Shown here piece by piece: positions 23,937 to 32,173 of a DNA stretch of 32,173 nucleotides; within the stretch, counting starts at the first letter, position 1, and every line of letters starts with the position of its first letter. The translations under genes were made by a program, and so were the position numbers. Below the pieces are notes generated by a model. That model was not told the DNA's origin, made no database searches, and worked only from the letters and a program-made list of their open reading frames with translations. The stretch lies in assembly GCA_013298865.1 (NCBI GenBank), contig JAAFJL010000047.1:1-32173 (forward strand). Reading direction: 5' to 3'. The stretch is from Cytophagales bacterium. GTDB lineage: Bacteria > Bacteroidota > Bacteroidia > Cytophagales > Spirosomataceae.

Positions 23937-24599
23937 ATGAAAACTATATATTGTATCAGCGGACTCGGAGCCGATGAAACCGCTTTCCAAAAATTAACCT
24001 TTCCAGAAAATTATAGAATTATTCACCTTGAATGGTTAGAGCCATTTGAAGACGAAACTTTGGAAAACTATTCAAAAAGATTTTCAGAGAAAATCTCAGA
24101 TAAATTGCCCATAATTATCGGTTTATCATTTGGAGGAATAATTGCACAATTGATTACAAAATATATTCGTCCTGAGAGCGTGATTTTAATTTCTTCAACT
24201 ATCTCAACAGAAAATATTCAAAAAATCAGAAAACTATTTCGAGTACTCCCCTTTCATAAGATCATACCAGATTTTTTATATTCCAAAACTAATTTCATAG
24301 TTCACTATTTATTCGGCTTAAAATCTCCAGAGGGTGAACAGTTACTTAGTCAAATTTTCAGAAATTCAAACTTGATATTTGTCAAATGGGCAATCCAAAA
24401 ACTTATTGACATTGAATCAATTCCCGTAATAGAATGTCCCTTTTTTCAGATTCACGGTGATAACGATAAGTTAATTTCTTTTAAATCAAAGAATCCAGAA
24501 TCAGAATTTATAATTCAAAAAGGAGGACATTTGATGATTCACGAAAATGCAGATGAAGTCTCAAAAGTTATAAAGATTATTTTAAAGGAGTACAAGTAA
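23937..24599 (+). CDS. Alpha/beta-hydrolase fold protein
   Basis: 220 aa. A compact alpha/beta hydrolase with N-terminal ISGLGADETAF (oxyanion region), nucleophile elbow GLSFGGIIAQ (Ser about residue 63), acid residue in IHGDNDKLIS and catalytic His in KGGHLMIHENADEV. This makes a likely esterase, thioesterase or lipase-like enzyme of unknown substrate, cytoplasmic. Translation starts directly behind the gap terminator, so expression would depend on readthrough or a promoter inside the terminator or gap end. Its last 23 bp overlap the convergent trmB gene. Confidence 0.82.
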   Translation: MKTIYCISGLGADETAFQKLTFPENYRIIHLEWLEPFEDETLENYSKRFSEKISDKLPIIIGLSFGGIIAQLITKYIRPESVILISSTISTENIQKIRKLFRVLPFHKIIPDFLYSKTNFIVHYLFGLKSPEGEQLLSQIFRNSNLIFVKWAIQKLIDIESIPVIECPFFQIHGDNDKLISFKSKNPESEFIIQKGGHLMIHENADEVSKVIKIILKEYK

Positions 24600-25236
24600 G
24601 AAATTTTATTTTTTGTCCTCTTGAAAGATACTTTTTTTCAAAATTAGTTTGTATTCCGTGACATAGTGTCAAAAGATTTGAATTATATAAATCATCAGTA
24701 AAAATCAAATCTTTAACACCTTTTATTTTTAATTGTTCAATTGAAAAATTGAAAAAATCTTCATTGTCGGTTTTAAGGTTTAAAATTCCTTCAACTGCTA
24801 AAATATTAGAATATATACCGAGAAACCTTTTTGATGTTAGCCGTCTTCTTTCATTTCGTAATCTTGATTGAGGATCAGGGAAAGTAATCCAAATTTCAGA
24901 AACTTCTCCAACATCAAAGAATTTTTCTAACTCTAAAATGGATAATCGTAAAAATGCAACATTATCTAAGTTAGCACTGATTGCATCATTACTCCCAACT
25001 GCCAAACGATCTCCTTTAACATCAATACCTATAAAATTTCTTTCAGGAAAGATCTTTCCTAAACCCACAGTATATTCTCCTTTTCCACATCCCAATTCTA
25101 AAACGATAGGATTATCATTTTGAAAAAAAAATGAATTCCATTTTCCTTTTATCAAATCAAAATACTCTTTTCCTTCTTGAAGAACATTTTTATTATTATT
25201 AACTTCTTCAAATCTAACTAATTTTTTTCTTGCCAC
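24577..25236 (-). CDS. trmB: tRNA (guanine-N7-)-methyltransferase
   Basis: 219 aa from a GTG start at 25236 (MARKKLVRFEEV), which matches the usual N-terminus of the Bacteroidota protein. It methylates N7 of G46 in tRNA using S-adenosylmethionine. The SAM site is VLELGCGKGEYTVGLGKIFP (about residues 45-64) with FIGIDVKGDRL. The catalytic and tRNA contact region is WITFPDPQSRLRNERRRLTS. The C-terminus ends with the EKKYLSRGQKI pattern. It lies downstream of folC on the same strand, 109 bp away, separated by an inverted repeat. Its 3' end overlaps the hydrolase gene by 23 bp. Confidence 0.94.
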   Translation of the reverse strand: MARKKLVRFEEVNNNKNVLQEGKEYFDLIKGKWNSFFFQNDNPIVLELGCGKGEYTVGLGKIFPERNFIGIDVKGDRLAVGSNDAISANLDNVAFLRLSILELEKFFDVGEVSEIWITFPDPQSRLRNERRRLTSKRFLGIYSNILAVEGILNLKTDNEDFFNFSIEQLKIKGVKDLIFTDDLYNSNLLTLCHGIQTNFEKKYLSRGQKIKFLTCTPLK

Positions 25237-25278
25237 TTTGGTATAAATTCAATTGATTATAGATAAAAATGAATCGCT

Positions 25279-25334
25279 TGAGAATCGAATGTAGTGATAT
25301 TATATGTACAAACACTTATTATATTCAATTCTCA
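25279..25334 (-). repeat. 56-bp TGAGAAT/ATTCTCA element, copy B, between folC and trmB
   Basis: TGAGAATCGAAT (25279-25290) pairs with ATTCAATTCTCA (25323-25334), 11 of 12 positions. Its termini match the element at 13086-13140 in inverted orientation. In place it could act as an attenuator or weak terminator for folC, although the T-tract is poor. Confidence 0.55.
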
Positions 25335-25345
25335 GGGCTTTAATA

Positions 25346-26638
25346 TTACAGGTTTTCTATCTCAGCAACTACAAAATTACTTCCTCCAACATAAATAAAA
25401 TCATCACTACCAGCCATACGTTTCAAAGTAAGAATTGCAACATTCACGTCTTTAAAATATTCAACTTTTACTCCTATTTTTTTGATTTCATCAGAAAACT
25501 CTTGCTTTCTAATTGTCCGTGGGTTGCTCGTTTCACAGAAAAAAATCTCTGTTTTGGGCGGTAACATTTTTATGATTTTCATGAAATCCTTATCTTTAAC
25601 AAAGCCTAAAATAAAGTATAGTTTATTGAAGTGATATAAATTTAATTGTGTTAAAATCTCAGTGAAACCATGTTCATTGTGTGCTGTATCACAAACAATT
25701 AATGGATTTTCTTGAAGAATTTGCCAACGACCTTTTAAACCAGTTTTGGAAACAACAGATTCTATTCCTTCTTCAATAAAGTTAGTTGGCAATTTCCATC
25801 CGAGAGAATTTAGAATCTTGCAGGCTGTAAGAACAGTTTGTATATTGTACAATTGGTACTTACCAATTAATTGAGAATTTACAGAAAATTCTTTCCGAGA
25901 AAACTGCTCAGAAAAATCTACTTTTAATTTTCCTTCAATCATTTCTGAATTTATCACTTTATAGAAATCAACTGAAAAATATATTTTAGAATTATTTTGA
26001 CGAGCTTTCTCAATGAAAACATTTTCAGTTTCAGGATGCCTTGCCCCTATTACAACTGGAATTTCATTTTTAATAATTCCAGCTTTTTCAGAGGCTATTT
26101 CTGGTAAGGTATTTCCTAAAATATCAGTATGGTCATATCCAATGTTAGTAATAACAGAAAGTTCAGGAACAATTACATTGGTAGAGTCTAATCTCCCGCC
26201 GAGTCCGACTTCAATAATTGCAATATCAACTTTTTCATTAGCAAAATAATCAAAAGCCATTCCGACTGTCAACTCAAAAAATGAGGGAGAAAGTTCTTCT
26301 GTAAATGTTTGATGATTTTTAACAAAGTCAATTACATTTTGCTCAGGAATCTCGATTCCGTTAATTCTGATTCTTTCTGTAAAAGATTTCAAATGAGGAG
26401 AAGTGTAAAGCCCTGTCTTGTAACCGGCACTTTGGAAAATTGAAGCTATAAAATGTGATGTACTCCCCTTCCCGTTTGTTCCAGCTATATGGATAGTCTT
26501 AATTTTTTTTTCTGGATTACCTAAATGTTCACACAGCGACTCTATATTTTTTAGACCAGGTTTATAAGCAGTCTTTCCCTCTCTATGAAAAACTGGTAAT
26601 CTTGAATATAAATATTCGATAGTTTCTTTGTAAGTCAT
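25346..26638 (-). CDS. folC: Bifunctional folylpolyglutamate/dihydrofolate synthase
   Basis: 430 aa from the ATG at 26638 (MTYKETIEYLYSRLP). An upstream TTG at 26659 lies inside a terminator stem and is rejected. FolC adds glutamate to dihydropteroate and to folates. The Mur-ligase-like ATP site is IAGTNGKGSTSHF (GTNGKGS at 53-59). Substrate and Mg contacts are in GLYTSPHLKSFTERIRING, VDIAIIEVGLGGRLDSTNV, NIGYDHTDILG and the C-terminal domain DTAHNEHGF. It follows the TonB-like gene, but a terminator separates them, with its T-run only three bases from the folC ATG. Confidence 0.95.
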   Translation of the reverse strand: MTYKETIEYLYSRLPVFHREGKTAYKPGLKNIESLCEHLGNPEKKIKTIHIAGTNGKGSTSHFIASIFQSAGYKTGLYTSPHLKSFTERIRINGIEIPEQNVIDFVKNHQTFTEELSPSFFELTVGMAFDYFANEKVDIAIIEVGLGGRLDSTNVIVPELSVITNIGYDHTDILGNTLPEIASEKAGIIKNEIPVVIGARHPETENVFIEKARQNNSKIYFSVDFYKVINSEMIEGKLKVDFSEQFSRKEFSVNSQLIGKYQLYNIQTVLTACKILNSLGWKLPTNFIEEGIESVVSKTGLKGRWQILQENPLIVCDTAHNEHGFTEILTQLNLYHFNKLYFILGFVKDKDFMKIIKMLPPKTEIFFCETSNPRTIRKQEFSDEIKKIGVKVEYFKDVNVAILTLKRMAGSDDFIYVGGSNFVVAEIENL

Positions 26639-26641
26639 TTC

Positions 26642-26691
26642 AAAAAAAGAAATTCTCAACTATTTCATTTACAATGAGTTAGTTGAGAATT
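26642..26691 (-). terminator. Terminator of the TonB-like gene, abutting folC
   Basis: Minus-strand stem: perfect 12-bp arms at 26651-26662 (AATTCTCAACTA) and 26680-26691 (TAGTTGAGAATT), with an inner TCATT/AATGA stem. It is followed on the minus strand by TC and seven T (26642-26648). The folC ATG begins three bases later. Confidence 0.85.
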
Positions 26692-26714
26692 TTCAAAAAT
26701 ATAAATTACTAAAC

Positions 26715-27674
26715 CTATTTTCCGTTCAATTTGAATACGATTGTACCCGTAGAAATCTCTGGTCTATCTCCTCCAGAAGTCGGTTTAAAAGAAAGTTTTT
26801 GAACTGCTCTTTTATATTTCTGAGAAACTGTCGGGCTTACTGTACTTTCAATTAATTCCACCGATTGCAAATCGCCATCACTATTGACTTTAATTCTAAA
26901 TTTTATTACGCCAGTTTCATCAGAATTGTCATCTACATTTGGGCGACTATCCCAAGTCCAACCTGTCAAACTTAATCCAGTTTTTCCGTCAACTCCACCT
27001 ATAGTTCCAGGTTTAGTACCTTTAGGTCCTGAATAAACACCTGTCAAATCTGGTACTCCATCTGGTTGTCCTTTATCTCCAACTTTTCCTTTATCATCGC
27101 CATTAGAATTTCCACCAGGTCTTGGGTCATTTCCAGTTGTACCATTCGAAGATGATTTTTTCCCAGGGTACAAAGCATCGTTATTCACTTTCGGGGGTTC
27201 AGGTGCTGGCTTTGCTGCTGGTTTTGAATCCACAGGTTTAGTGTTAGTTTTTGCGTCAACTACCTTAGTATCAGGAACTTCTTTAACTTTTACTGGACTT
27301 GGAGCTTTACTGGCAATAACTGGGGCTTCGGGAGAAGGCTTTGCTTTTACAGGTTTTGTAACAGGAGCTTCAACTGGTTTAAATTTTTTGACAGGCGTTT
27401 TTTTAGCTTCTGCTTTTTCGGCTGGTTTCGATTCAATGATTTCTTTTGAAGGACTTGGTTTGTTATGAGTTTGTACATCCCCACTGCCTACATCATCATT
27501 TCCATAATTTACAACGAATCCTCCGCCTGTTAAATCTACCTGAGTGTTTTCTTCGGCAGTCCAAATTGTGAAATAGGCAAATCCCAAAAATAATGCGAGA
27601 TTAATAATTGAAGTCCAGATTAAAGCTACTTTTTTATTTTTGCTTTCTTCTTTTTCTAAAATTTCTTGTGTCAT
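26715..27674 (-). CDS. TonB-like energy transducer
   Basis: 319 aa. A short cytoplasmic N-terminus leads to one transmembrane helix (VALIWTSIINLALFLGFAYF, about residues 16-38), then a long Pro/Lys/Ala-rich periplasmic span (about 70-200, KPAEKAEAKKTPVKKF and similar), a Gly/Asp/Asn-rich stretch, and a C-terminal TonB/AgmX-like domain (GVIKFRIKVNSDGDLQSVEL, then YKRAVQKLSFKP). Such proteins carry proton-motive energy from ExbB/ExbD to outer-membrane receptors. No ExbB/ExbD gene is visible here, but the gene sits in a minus-strand series with a beta-barrel protein. It is followed by its own terminator. Confidence 0.82.
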   Translation of the reverse strand: MTQEILEKEESKNKKVALIWTSIINLALFLGFAYFTIWTAEENTQVDLTGGGFVVNYGNDDVGSGDVQTHNKPSPSKEIIESKPAEKAEAKKTPVKKFKPVEAPVTKPVKAKPSPEAPVIASKAPSPVKVKEVPDTKVVDAKTNTKPVDSKPAAKPAPEPPKVNNDALYPGKKSSSNGTTGNDPRPGGNSNGDDKGKVGDKGQPDGVPDLTGVYSGPKGTKPGTIGGVDGKTGLSLTGWTWDSRPNVDDNSDETGVIKFRIKVNSDGDLQSVELIESTVSPTVSQKYKRAVQKLSFKPTSGGDRPEISTGTIVFKLNGK

Positions 27675-27703
27675 AGTGATAAAAGGTAATTAGGTATTCT
27701 CAA

Positions 27704-28762
27704 TCACTTTTTCTCGTAAACCCAAGTAGTTTGATTTAGTTTTTGTCCCACTTCTTTGGAATCATCATTCGCTTTAGACTCTGTCTGAAATGAGGAAGAA
27801 CTAACTTTAATCAATTTTTCACCTGAATTGGGTAGGAGAATTTGTGCGTCGGAATAGCCTTGTTTTTTTAATTGTGAAACTAAATTTTTGGCATTTTTTT
27901 CACTACCAAAACTACCTACAATAACGAAATATTTTTTATCAATTGTATTTATGTTTGTACTAATATTATCTTTTTCTACTTTAACATCTTTATTTTCAGG
28001 AGTTACGTTTGGAATAGTGGCAATTACTGGAGTTTCTATTTTCTGTATAATTATTTTCTCAACAGGTTTTGTAGATGAATTTGACCAAGGAAAAAAACTA
28101 CTTTGATTTGTAATGTTCTTATTATCAAGAAAATAAATACCCATTCCTAAAATACCAATGCCTGCAACAAGACTTAAAATAGGAATAATTCTACTTCTTT
28201 TTTTAAAATAAACGACCTCTTCCTCACTTTCGTTTTCAATAACTTCTGCAAAAACTTCTTCTCTATCTTCAACAACAATTTTTCTATTTTCAAAAGTTGG
28301 CTTATTCTCTGGAACTACTAATTCCGCAACTAATGAATCATTTATTGAAGGAAGCGTTATTGGTGATAAACCAAAACTATCGTTCAAAAAATTCAATGAA
28401 TTTTTGGGTTGAAACAGTAAATTATTATTATTTGTCAATGTAATATATCCTAAATTTGAAAATGTAAATTTACCAAGCGACTTGAGAGTGTCCTTAGTCT
28501 CAGCTACAAAAAATTTAATCAATTCTGAGGCATTCTCACGGCTTATATTTTCTTTTTGAGCAATATAATTCGATAATAATCCGTCATCATGTTTCAATAA
28601 TTCATTAAATGCGAGCCATTTATTGGGTGGAAAAACAAATTTATTGGATTTTTCAATTTGTGAACCACTAAAATTTGTAACAAAACCTCCAAAATTGGGG
28701 ATTACTACACAATCTTGCTCGAAAAGTAGTTCTTCAATATGAGTTGTAACGGAGTTTTTCAT
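27704..28762 (-). CDS. HU-CCDC81-like / SPOR-domain membrane protein
   Basis: 352 aa. The N-terminus has two HU-like domains of the bacterial CCDC81 type (1-60 with VVIPNFGGFVTNFSGSQI, and about 65-125 with LKSLGKFTFSNLGYITLT). A charged linker, one transmembrane helix (about 191-212, IIPILSLVAGIGILGMGIYF), a low-complexity periplasmic linker and a C-terminal SPOR domain (about 275-350, KYFVIVGSFGSEKNAKNLVS) follow. SPOR domains bind denuded peptidoglycan at division or remodelling sites. The HU-like part is in the cytoplasm and could contact DNA or protein, so the protein may link the wall to a cytoplasmic partner. It lies 29 bp before the TonB-like gene. Confidence 0.85.
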   Translation of the reverse strand: MKNSVTTHIEELLFEQDCVVIPNFGGFVTNFSGSQIEKSNKFVFPPNKWLAFNELLKHDDGLLSNYIAQKENISRENASELIKFFVAETKDTLKSLGKFTFSNLGYITLTNNNNLLFQPKNSLNFLNDSFGLSPITLPSINDSLVAELVVPENKPTFENRKIVVEDREEVFAEVIENESEEEVVYFKKRSRIIPILSLVAGIGILGMGIYFLDNKNITNQSSFFPWSNSSTKPVEKIIIQKIETPVIATIPNVTPENKDVKVEKDNISTNINTIDKKYFVIVGSFGSEKNAKNLVSQLKKQGYSDAQILLPNSGEKLIKVSSSSFQTESKANDDSKEVGQKLNQTTWVYEKK

Positions 28763-28840
28763 GTGAGAGATACCAACCGACCTAAAAAATAGTCAGTTAA
28801 AGTATGTTTATAAATCTTACTTGTTAAAATATACTCTAAT

Positions 28841-30508
28841 TTAAAAAGAATAAGACAAACCTACAAGAAAATTGATGCCTTGTTGCGGATAATACGTATA
28901 TCTTTGATAATTTTTGTTCAAAATGTTGTTTGCAGAGACGAATAGACTAAAGTTTTCAAAAAACAGGTAGTCAACTTTTACATTTGCATCAAAAATTGTT
29001 GGCAAATTTATGGTTCTGTCGAAATACGGATTTCCTCCTTTTATTCCAGAAATCAAAAACATATCTGCCGAAACAAAGAGTTTTGACTTAACTGTGAAAG
29101 TATTTGAGAAAGTAGTTGTAAAAGCTGGGCGATGCCATGCTTCTTTTAAATCACCTAATCCTGCAAAATTGTTATATTCTATCTTCAATAATGACCGAAA
29201 TTTGTCTTCAAATTGGTAACCTAATTGACCTGTGAAATTTACTACACGTACTTTTGTAGTGTCATTTGAATAAAAAATGTCAAATTTTGTCGTGTCTGAA
29301 ATCGCATTCTTGAAAACATAGAAATTTTTATATTGAGCAAAACTCAATTTTGCATCAAAATTTATTCCGTTTGTTAATACTCCTTTTGTTCCAACATAAA
29401 AATCTGCTGACTTTTTCGTGTTTTTTAATTGCGATTTTGAGTTAATCCATTGATTTTCAAGCAGCATATTTCCAAAAGTATTCATGTAAATATCACCTTC
29501 AAATCCTCCAAAAACATGAATGTTTTCTATTGGTTGAATGTCAACATTGACAACTGGAAATGCTTGTGTTGAATTTAAGTTCAACAATTTATCCTTGTCA
29601 TTTGCAACATTTAATCCTACACTGGCAGAGAAAAAATCTGATTTATACATGAAACTTGGCTTTACTTTATAGAGTGAACGGTTATTATCAATCACGTCTG
29701 TATATTGCGTAACGTTCATACTTGCATCTAATAAAGCAACCAAATTGTCAGTAATAGGAAAGGTAAAATTTAGCTTACTATTCCACTCTAACTCCCTGGC
29801 TTTCAGTGAAGTAAATAAATATGAAATACCAGATTGAGCAACATAATCTATCTTTGCTTCTTTATTTGGATTAGAAAAACTTCCATTAAAATGAAACTTA
29901 TTCCAGCTATTTCTAATGCTATCTTTGACTACATTATATGGAGTCGGGACTAATCCGTAATAATGAAAAACTCTTCTTTCCCACCCAACATTGGCTGACA
30001 ATTTGAATAATTCTGTATAAGATTTACTGTGTAACTTTATAAGATTTTGGCTTCTTGCTGAGTTATCTGCTCCGACTGGTCCAAGACGATTTGCATCATG
30101 TTTGAAATAAATTCCATGAAAATTATCTTGTGTTGTTTGGAATCCAGCATGACCTTCCAGAAAAGTATGACCAAAATTTCCGACACCTCCACGAATAACA
30201 TTACTAAATTTAGCTTCGTTGGGGTCTGTTTTTGGACCGCCCTCATCACCAGCCACTACGACTGTCGGACTAAATTGTGGAGTCGCTACTGGCAATTTTC
30301 TTTCTACAAACTCATAGCGAGGTTTTGTTTGGTTAGTTTCTTGAACAATTGGTATTTTCTCAAATAACCTGCTTGCCTGTGGTAAAACAGGTTTGATGTC
30401 TTTACTAACATTAATTTCTTCGTCTTGCACTGTTCCTTCACCTTTACCTTTTTGGGCTTGTAGAGAAAGTGTCAAAAACAATATGGGAATGATTGATAAG
30501 TATCTCAT
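28841..30508 (-). CDS. Outer-membrane beta-barrel protein (TonB-dependent-receptor-like)
   Basis: 555 aa from the ATG at 30508 (MRYLSIIPILFLTLSLQAQ, a signal peptide); a TTG at 30514 is less likely. After an N-terminal segment (KDIKPVLPQASRLFEKIPIV) the sequence is a chain of alternating amphipathic strands, such as KVKPSFMYKSDFFSASVGLN, ending in the aromatic terminal strand INFLVGLSYSF with final Phe, as expected for BAM-inserted barrels. The penultimate block FFENFSLFVSANNILNKNYQ resembles the end of TonB-dependent receptors, but no plug domain or TonB box is evident, so it is probably a plugless barrel. It lies 21 bp downstream of the TPR gene. Confidence 0.8.
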   Translation of the reverse strand: MRYLSIIPILFLTLSLQAQKGKGEGTVQDEEINVSKDIKPVLPQASRLFEKIPIVQETNQTKPRYEFVERKLPVATPQFSPTVVVAGDEGGPKTDPNEAKFSNVIRGGVGNFGHTFLEGHAGFQTTQDNFHGIYFKHDANRLGPVGADNSARSQNLIKLHSKSYTELFKLSANVGWERRVFHYYGLVPTPYNVVKDSIRNSWNKFHFNGSFSNPNKEAKIDYVAQSGISYLFTSLKARELEWNSKLNFTFPITDNLVALLDASMNVTQYTDVIDNNRSLYKVKPSFMYKSDFFSASVGLNVANDKDKLLNLNSTQAFPVVNVDIQPIENIHVFGGFEGDIYMNTFGNMLLENQWINSKSQLKNTKKSADFYVGTKGVLTNGINFDAKLSFAQYKNFYVFKNAISDTTKFDIFYSNDTTKVRVVNFTGQLGYQFEDKFRSLLKIEYNNFAGLGDLKEAWHRPAFTTTFSNTFTVKSKLFVSADMFLISGIKGGNPYFDRTINLPTIFDANVKVDYLFFENFSLFVSANNILNKNYQRYTYYPQQGINFLVGLSYSF

Positions 30509-30535
30509 TTTCAATTAGTTTTAAATAAGGATTAT

Positions 30536-32173
30536 CTATTTTTTAGGAATCAAACTTAACTTAACTTTTGCCTCGGCAACAATTTCTTTCTCAAGAGAAT
30601 TCTCTATTAAAGAGTTCAATATCGCTTTGGCTTGTACCGTATTTTCTAAACCAATAAAGTCATCAGAAAGTAATAAATATGCTTTCCCGATAATTTTATC
30701 TGATGCTCCTTCAAAATCAGTTCTAAATTTTGCTAAAATTAAGTCGCTTGATTCTTTAAATTTTTTCTGAATGTAAAGAATCTGACAAATCAAATATTGA
30801 GCCTCCGCACCTAACTCATCCTTGGCGATTGCGATAGCAGCGTTGTATGCTTCTGTCGCTTTTCCGTAGTCTTTTTGAGCTTGATAAATCTTGCCAGTAT
30901 AAACATTTGCTTTGCTTTTTGCACCTGCAATAACGTCTCCAGAGCTAATTATTTGCTGACAAACTATCAATGTTGAATCATTTTTATTAATTGCGAAGTA
31001 CGATTCCATCAGACCGATTAGGGCAGTTTGTTGGTCTCTTTTATCCGCAGCAAGAGATAATAAAGAACGATAAGCCGTAATGGCGTTTTTATAGTTTTTG
31101 CCTGAAAACTCAATATCTGCGACCTTTTGAGCGGCTCTGTTTGAGGCTTTGTATTTATTTTCTTGAATTACTTGGTTGTAATATCTCACTGCGGAAAACC
31201 TGTCTCCTAACTTATTATAGGACTCTGCCATGAAATATTTTGCTTCATAATTGTCAGTACTTGTAGGATATTTCCTAATGTATTCACTCAATGCTTGGAT
31301 TGCTTTGTCGTATTTTTCTGAGAAATAAAGACTTGTAGCAGTGGAATATTCGAGACCAGTCGTTGAAGTATTCTCTGGATTTGATTTCTGGTAATCTCCT
31401 AAAACCTGACCAAAATCTTCTGGTCTTCCCGCATCGTTTAACTCTTGTTGAAGTCCTTCAAGAGCATCTGGAGCGACTTTGCTTGTACTATAATTTTTGA
31501 CAATATTTTTATAATCATTTATCGCTCCCTCATGGTTTCCAGTATTGGCAAATGCCAAAGCTCGTTTCATTAAAGACTGCGGGACTAAAAAACTTTTGGG
31601 TTTGTTATTTATCAATTGCGTAAAACTGGTTATTGCTGCTGCATATCTGCTTGCGTTAAACTCAAGAAGAGCTTCTTGAAAAATTGCATCGTCAGCGTAG
31701 CGAGAATCAGGAAAGTTATTTTGCACCTTCTGAAAAGAAGCCTTTGCCGCAGATTCATTACCCTGAAAAACTAAAATTACCCCTTTTTGATACGTTGCAT
31801 AATCCTTATCGGCTTTGTTTCCTGCAATGGCAATGTCATAATATTTTGCAGCTTCAGGATAATTTTTTGAGGCAAAATAAGTGTCTCCGAGACGAATTAC
31901 AGCATCTTGGTAGGCTTGATTATCGCCCTGAGATTTCATTCTATCTGCAAATGCTTTGAACTGTGCATTGGCTTTGTCATATTCTTTTGTATTGTAATAT
32001 GCGTAAGCTAAACCATATCTACTTTTTGCCTGAATTTCACCCAATCCTTTAGTAGTATTATCCGCAAAACCTATCAACTGTTGATACATCGGAATTGCTT
32101 CTGAATATTTCTTTTCAGCCGAAAGTGCCTCCGCTTTCCAGAATGAAGCCGAATATTTTACCTCTGGATTTTC
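30536..32173 (-). CDS. Tetratricopeptide-repeat protein, 5' end beyond the window
   Basis: At least 545 codons; the reading frame remains open to the window edge (ENPEVKYSASFWKAEALSAE precedes the first Met in the window), so the start lies outside. Many TPR units are visible, for example YGLAYAYYNTKEYDKANAQF, AVIRLGDTYFASKNYPEAAK, YFMAESYNKLGDRFSAVRYY and KANVYTGKIYQAQKDYGKAT. Large YbgF/BamD-like exported TPR proteins of this sort are common in Bacteroidota and act as periplasmic scaffolds. It precedes the beta-barrel gene by 21-27 bp, probably one operon. A signal peptide cannot be checked from this window. Confidence 0.85.
   Translation of the reverse strand, partial: ENPEVKYSASFWKAEALSAEKKYSEAIPMYQQLIGFADNTTKGLGEIQAKSRYGLAYAYYNTKEYDKANAQFKAFADRMKSQGDNQAYQDAVIRLGDTYFASKNYPEAAKYYDIAIAGNKADKDYATYQKGVILVFQGNESAAKASFQKVQNNFPDSRYADDAIFQEALLEFNASRYAAAITSFTQLINNKPKSFLVPQSLMKRALAFANTGNHEGAINDYKNIVKNYSTSKVAPDALEGLQQELNDAGRPEDFGQVLGDYQKSNPENTSTTGLEYSTATSLYFSEKYDKAIQALSEYIRKYPTSTDNYEAKYFMAESYNKLGDRFSAVRYYNQVIQENKYKASNRAAQKVADIEFSGKNYKNAITAYRSLLSLAADKRDQQTALIGLMESYFAINKNDSTLIVCQQIISSGDVIAGAKSKANVYTGKIYQAQKDYGKATEAYNAAIAIAKDELGAEAQYLICQILYIQKKFKESSDLILAKFRTDFEGASDKIIGKAYLLLSDDFIGLENTVQAKAILNSLIENSLEKEIVAEAKVKLSLIPKK

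Overview
The window is AT-rich and reads as the chromosome of a Bacteroidota bacterium, most likely a member of the Cytophagales (Spirosomaceae-like). That placement is an inference from gene content: promoters of the form TTTG-N20-TAnnTTTG, HU-CCDC81-like/SPOR envelope proteins, Uma2-family genes, lipoproteins with short lipoboxes, and A/T-rich leaders without clear Shine-Dalgarno sites.

Layout. (1) 1-390 holds no gene but has a strong plus-strand terminator. (2) 391-8479 is an accessory-looking block, all on the minus strand: a secreted purple-acid-phosphatase-like enzyme, a barstar-family inhibitor, small unknown proteins, a GT1 glycosyltransferase, two lipoproteins (one an agmatine-deiminase-like enzyme), a Uma2 protein with a truncated paralogue beside it, and a lipoprotein RNase of the barnase/RNase Sa type. 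Three ungapped 88-bp repeats punctuate this block at gene-unit boundaries. (3) 8727-12688 holds gyrA and an exported TPR protein, each followed by a terminator. (4) 12720-15508 holds a 433-bp inverted-repeat-bounded segment, a RelE/ParE-type toxin with its HTH antitoxin, a MazG-like NTP pyrophosphohydrolase, and then a 1.1-kb gene-free stretch. That stretch has two exact DnaA boxes, a third near-consensus box, a parS-like site, AT-rich DNA with ATAGGA palindromes, and an array of TTACAWWTGTAA dyads leading into an XRE regulator. (5) 16002-21137 holds a CvfB-like RNA-binding protein, fdhD plus an FdhF/YdeP-type molybdoenzyme, and a 3-hydroxyacyl-CoA dehydrogenase. (6) 21293-26638 holds housekeeping genes: dapD, gap, an alpha/beta hydrolase, trmB and folC. 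(7) 26715-32173 is a minus-strand envelope cluster: a TPR protein cut by the window edge, an outer-membrane beta-barrel, an HU-like/SPOR membrane protein and a TonB-like protein.

The most interesting signals are the candidate origin/centromere region at about 14.4-15.1 kb, the operator array in front of the XRE gene (its last dyad coincides with the promoter -7 box), the RNase lipoprotein and barstar on the same strand but separated by about 5.2 kb of repeat-punctuated accessory DNA, and the 88-bp repeats themselves. No computation could be run; repeat identities were counted by hand and family assignments rest on motif recognition.
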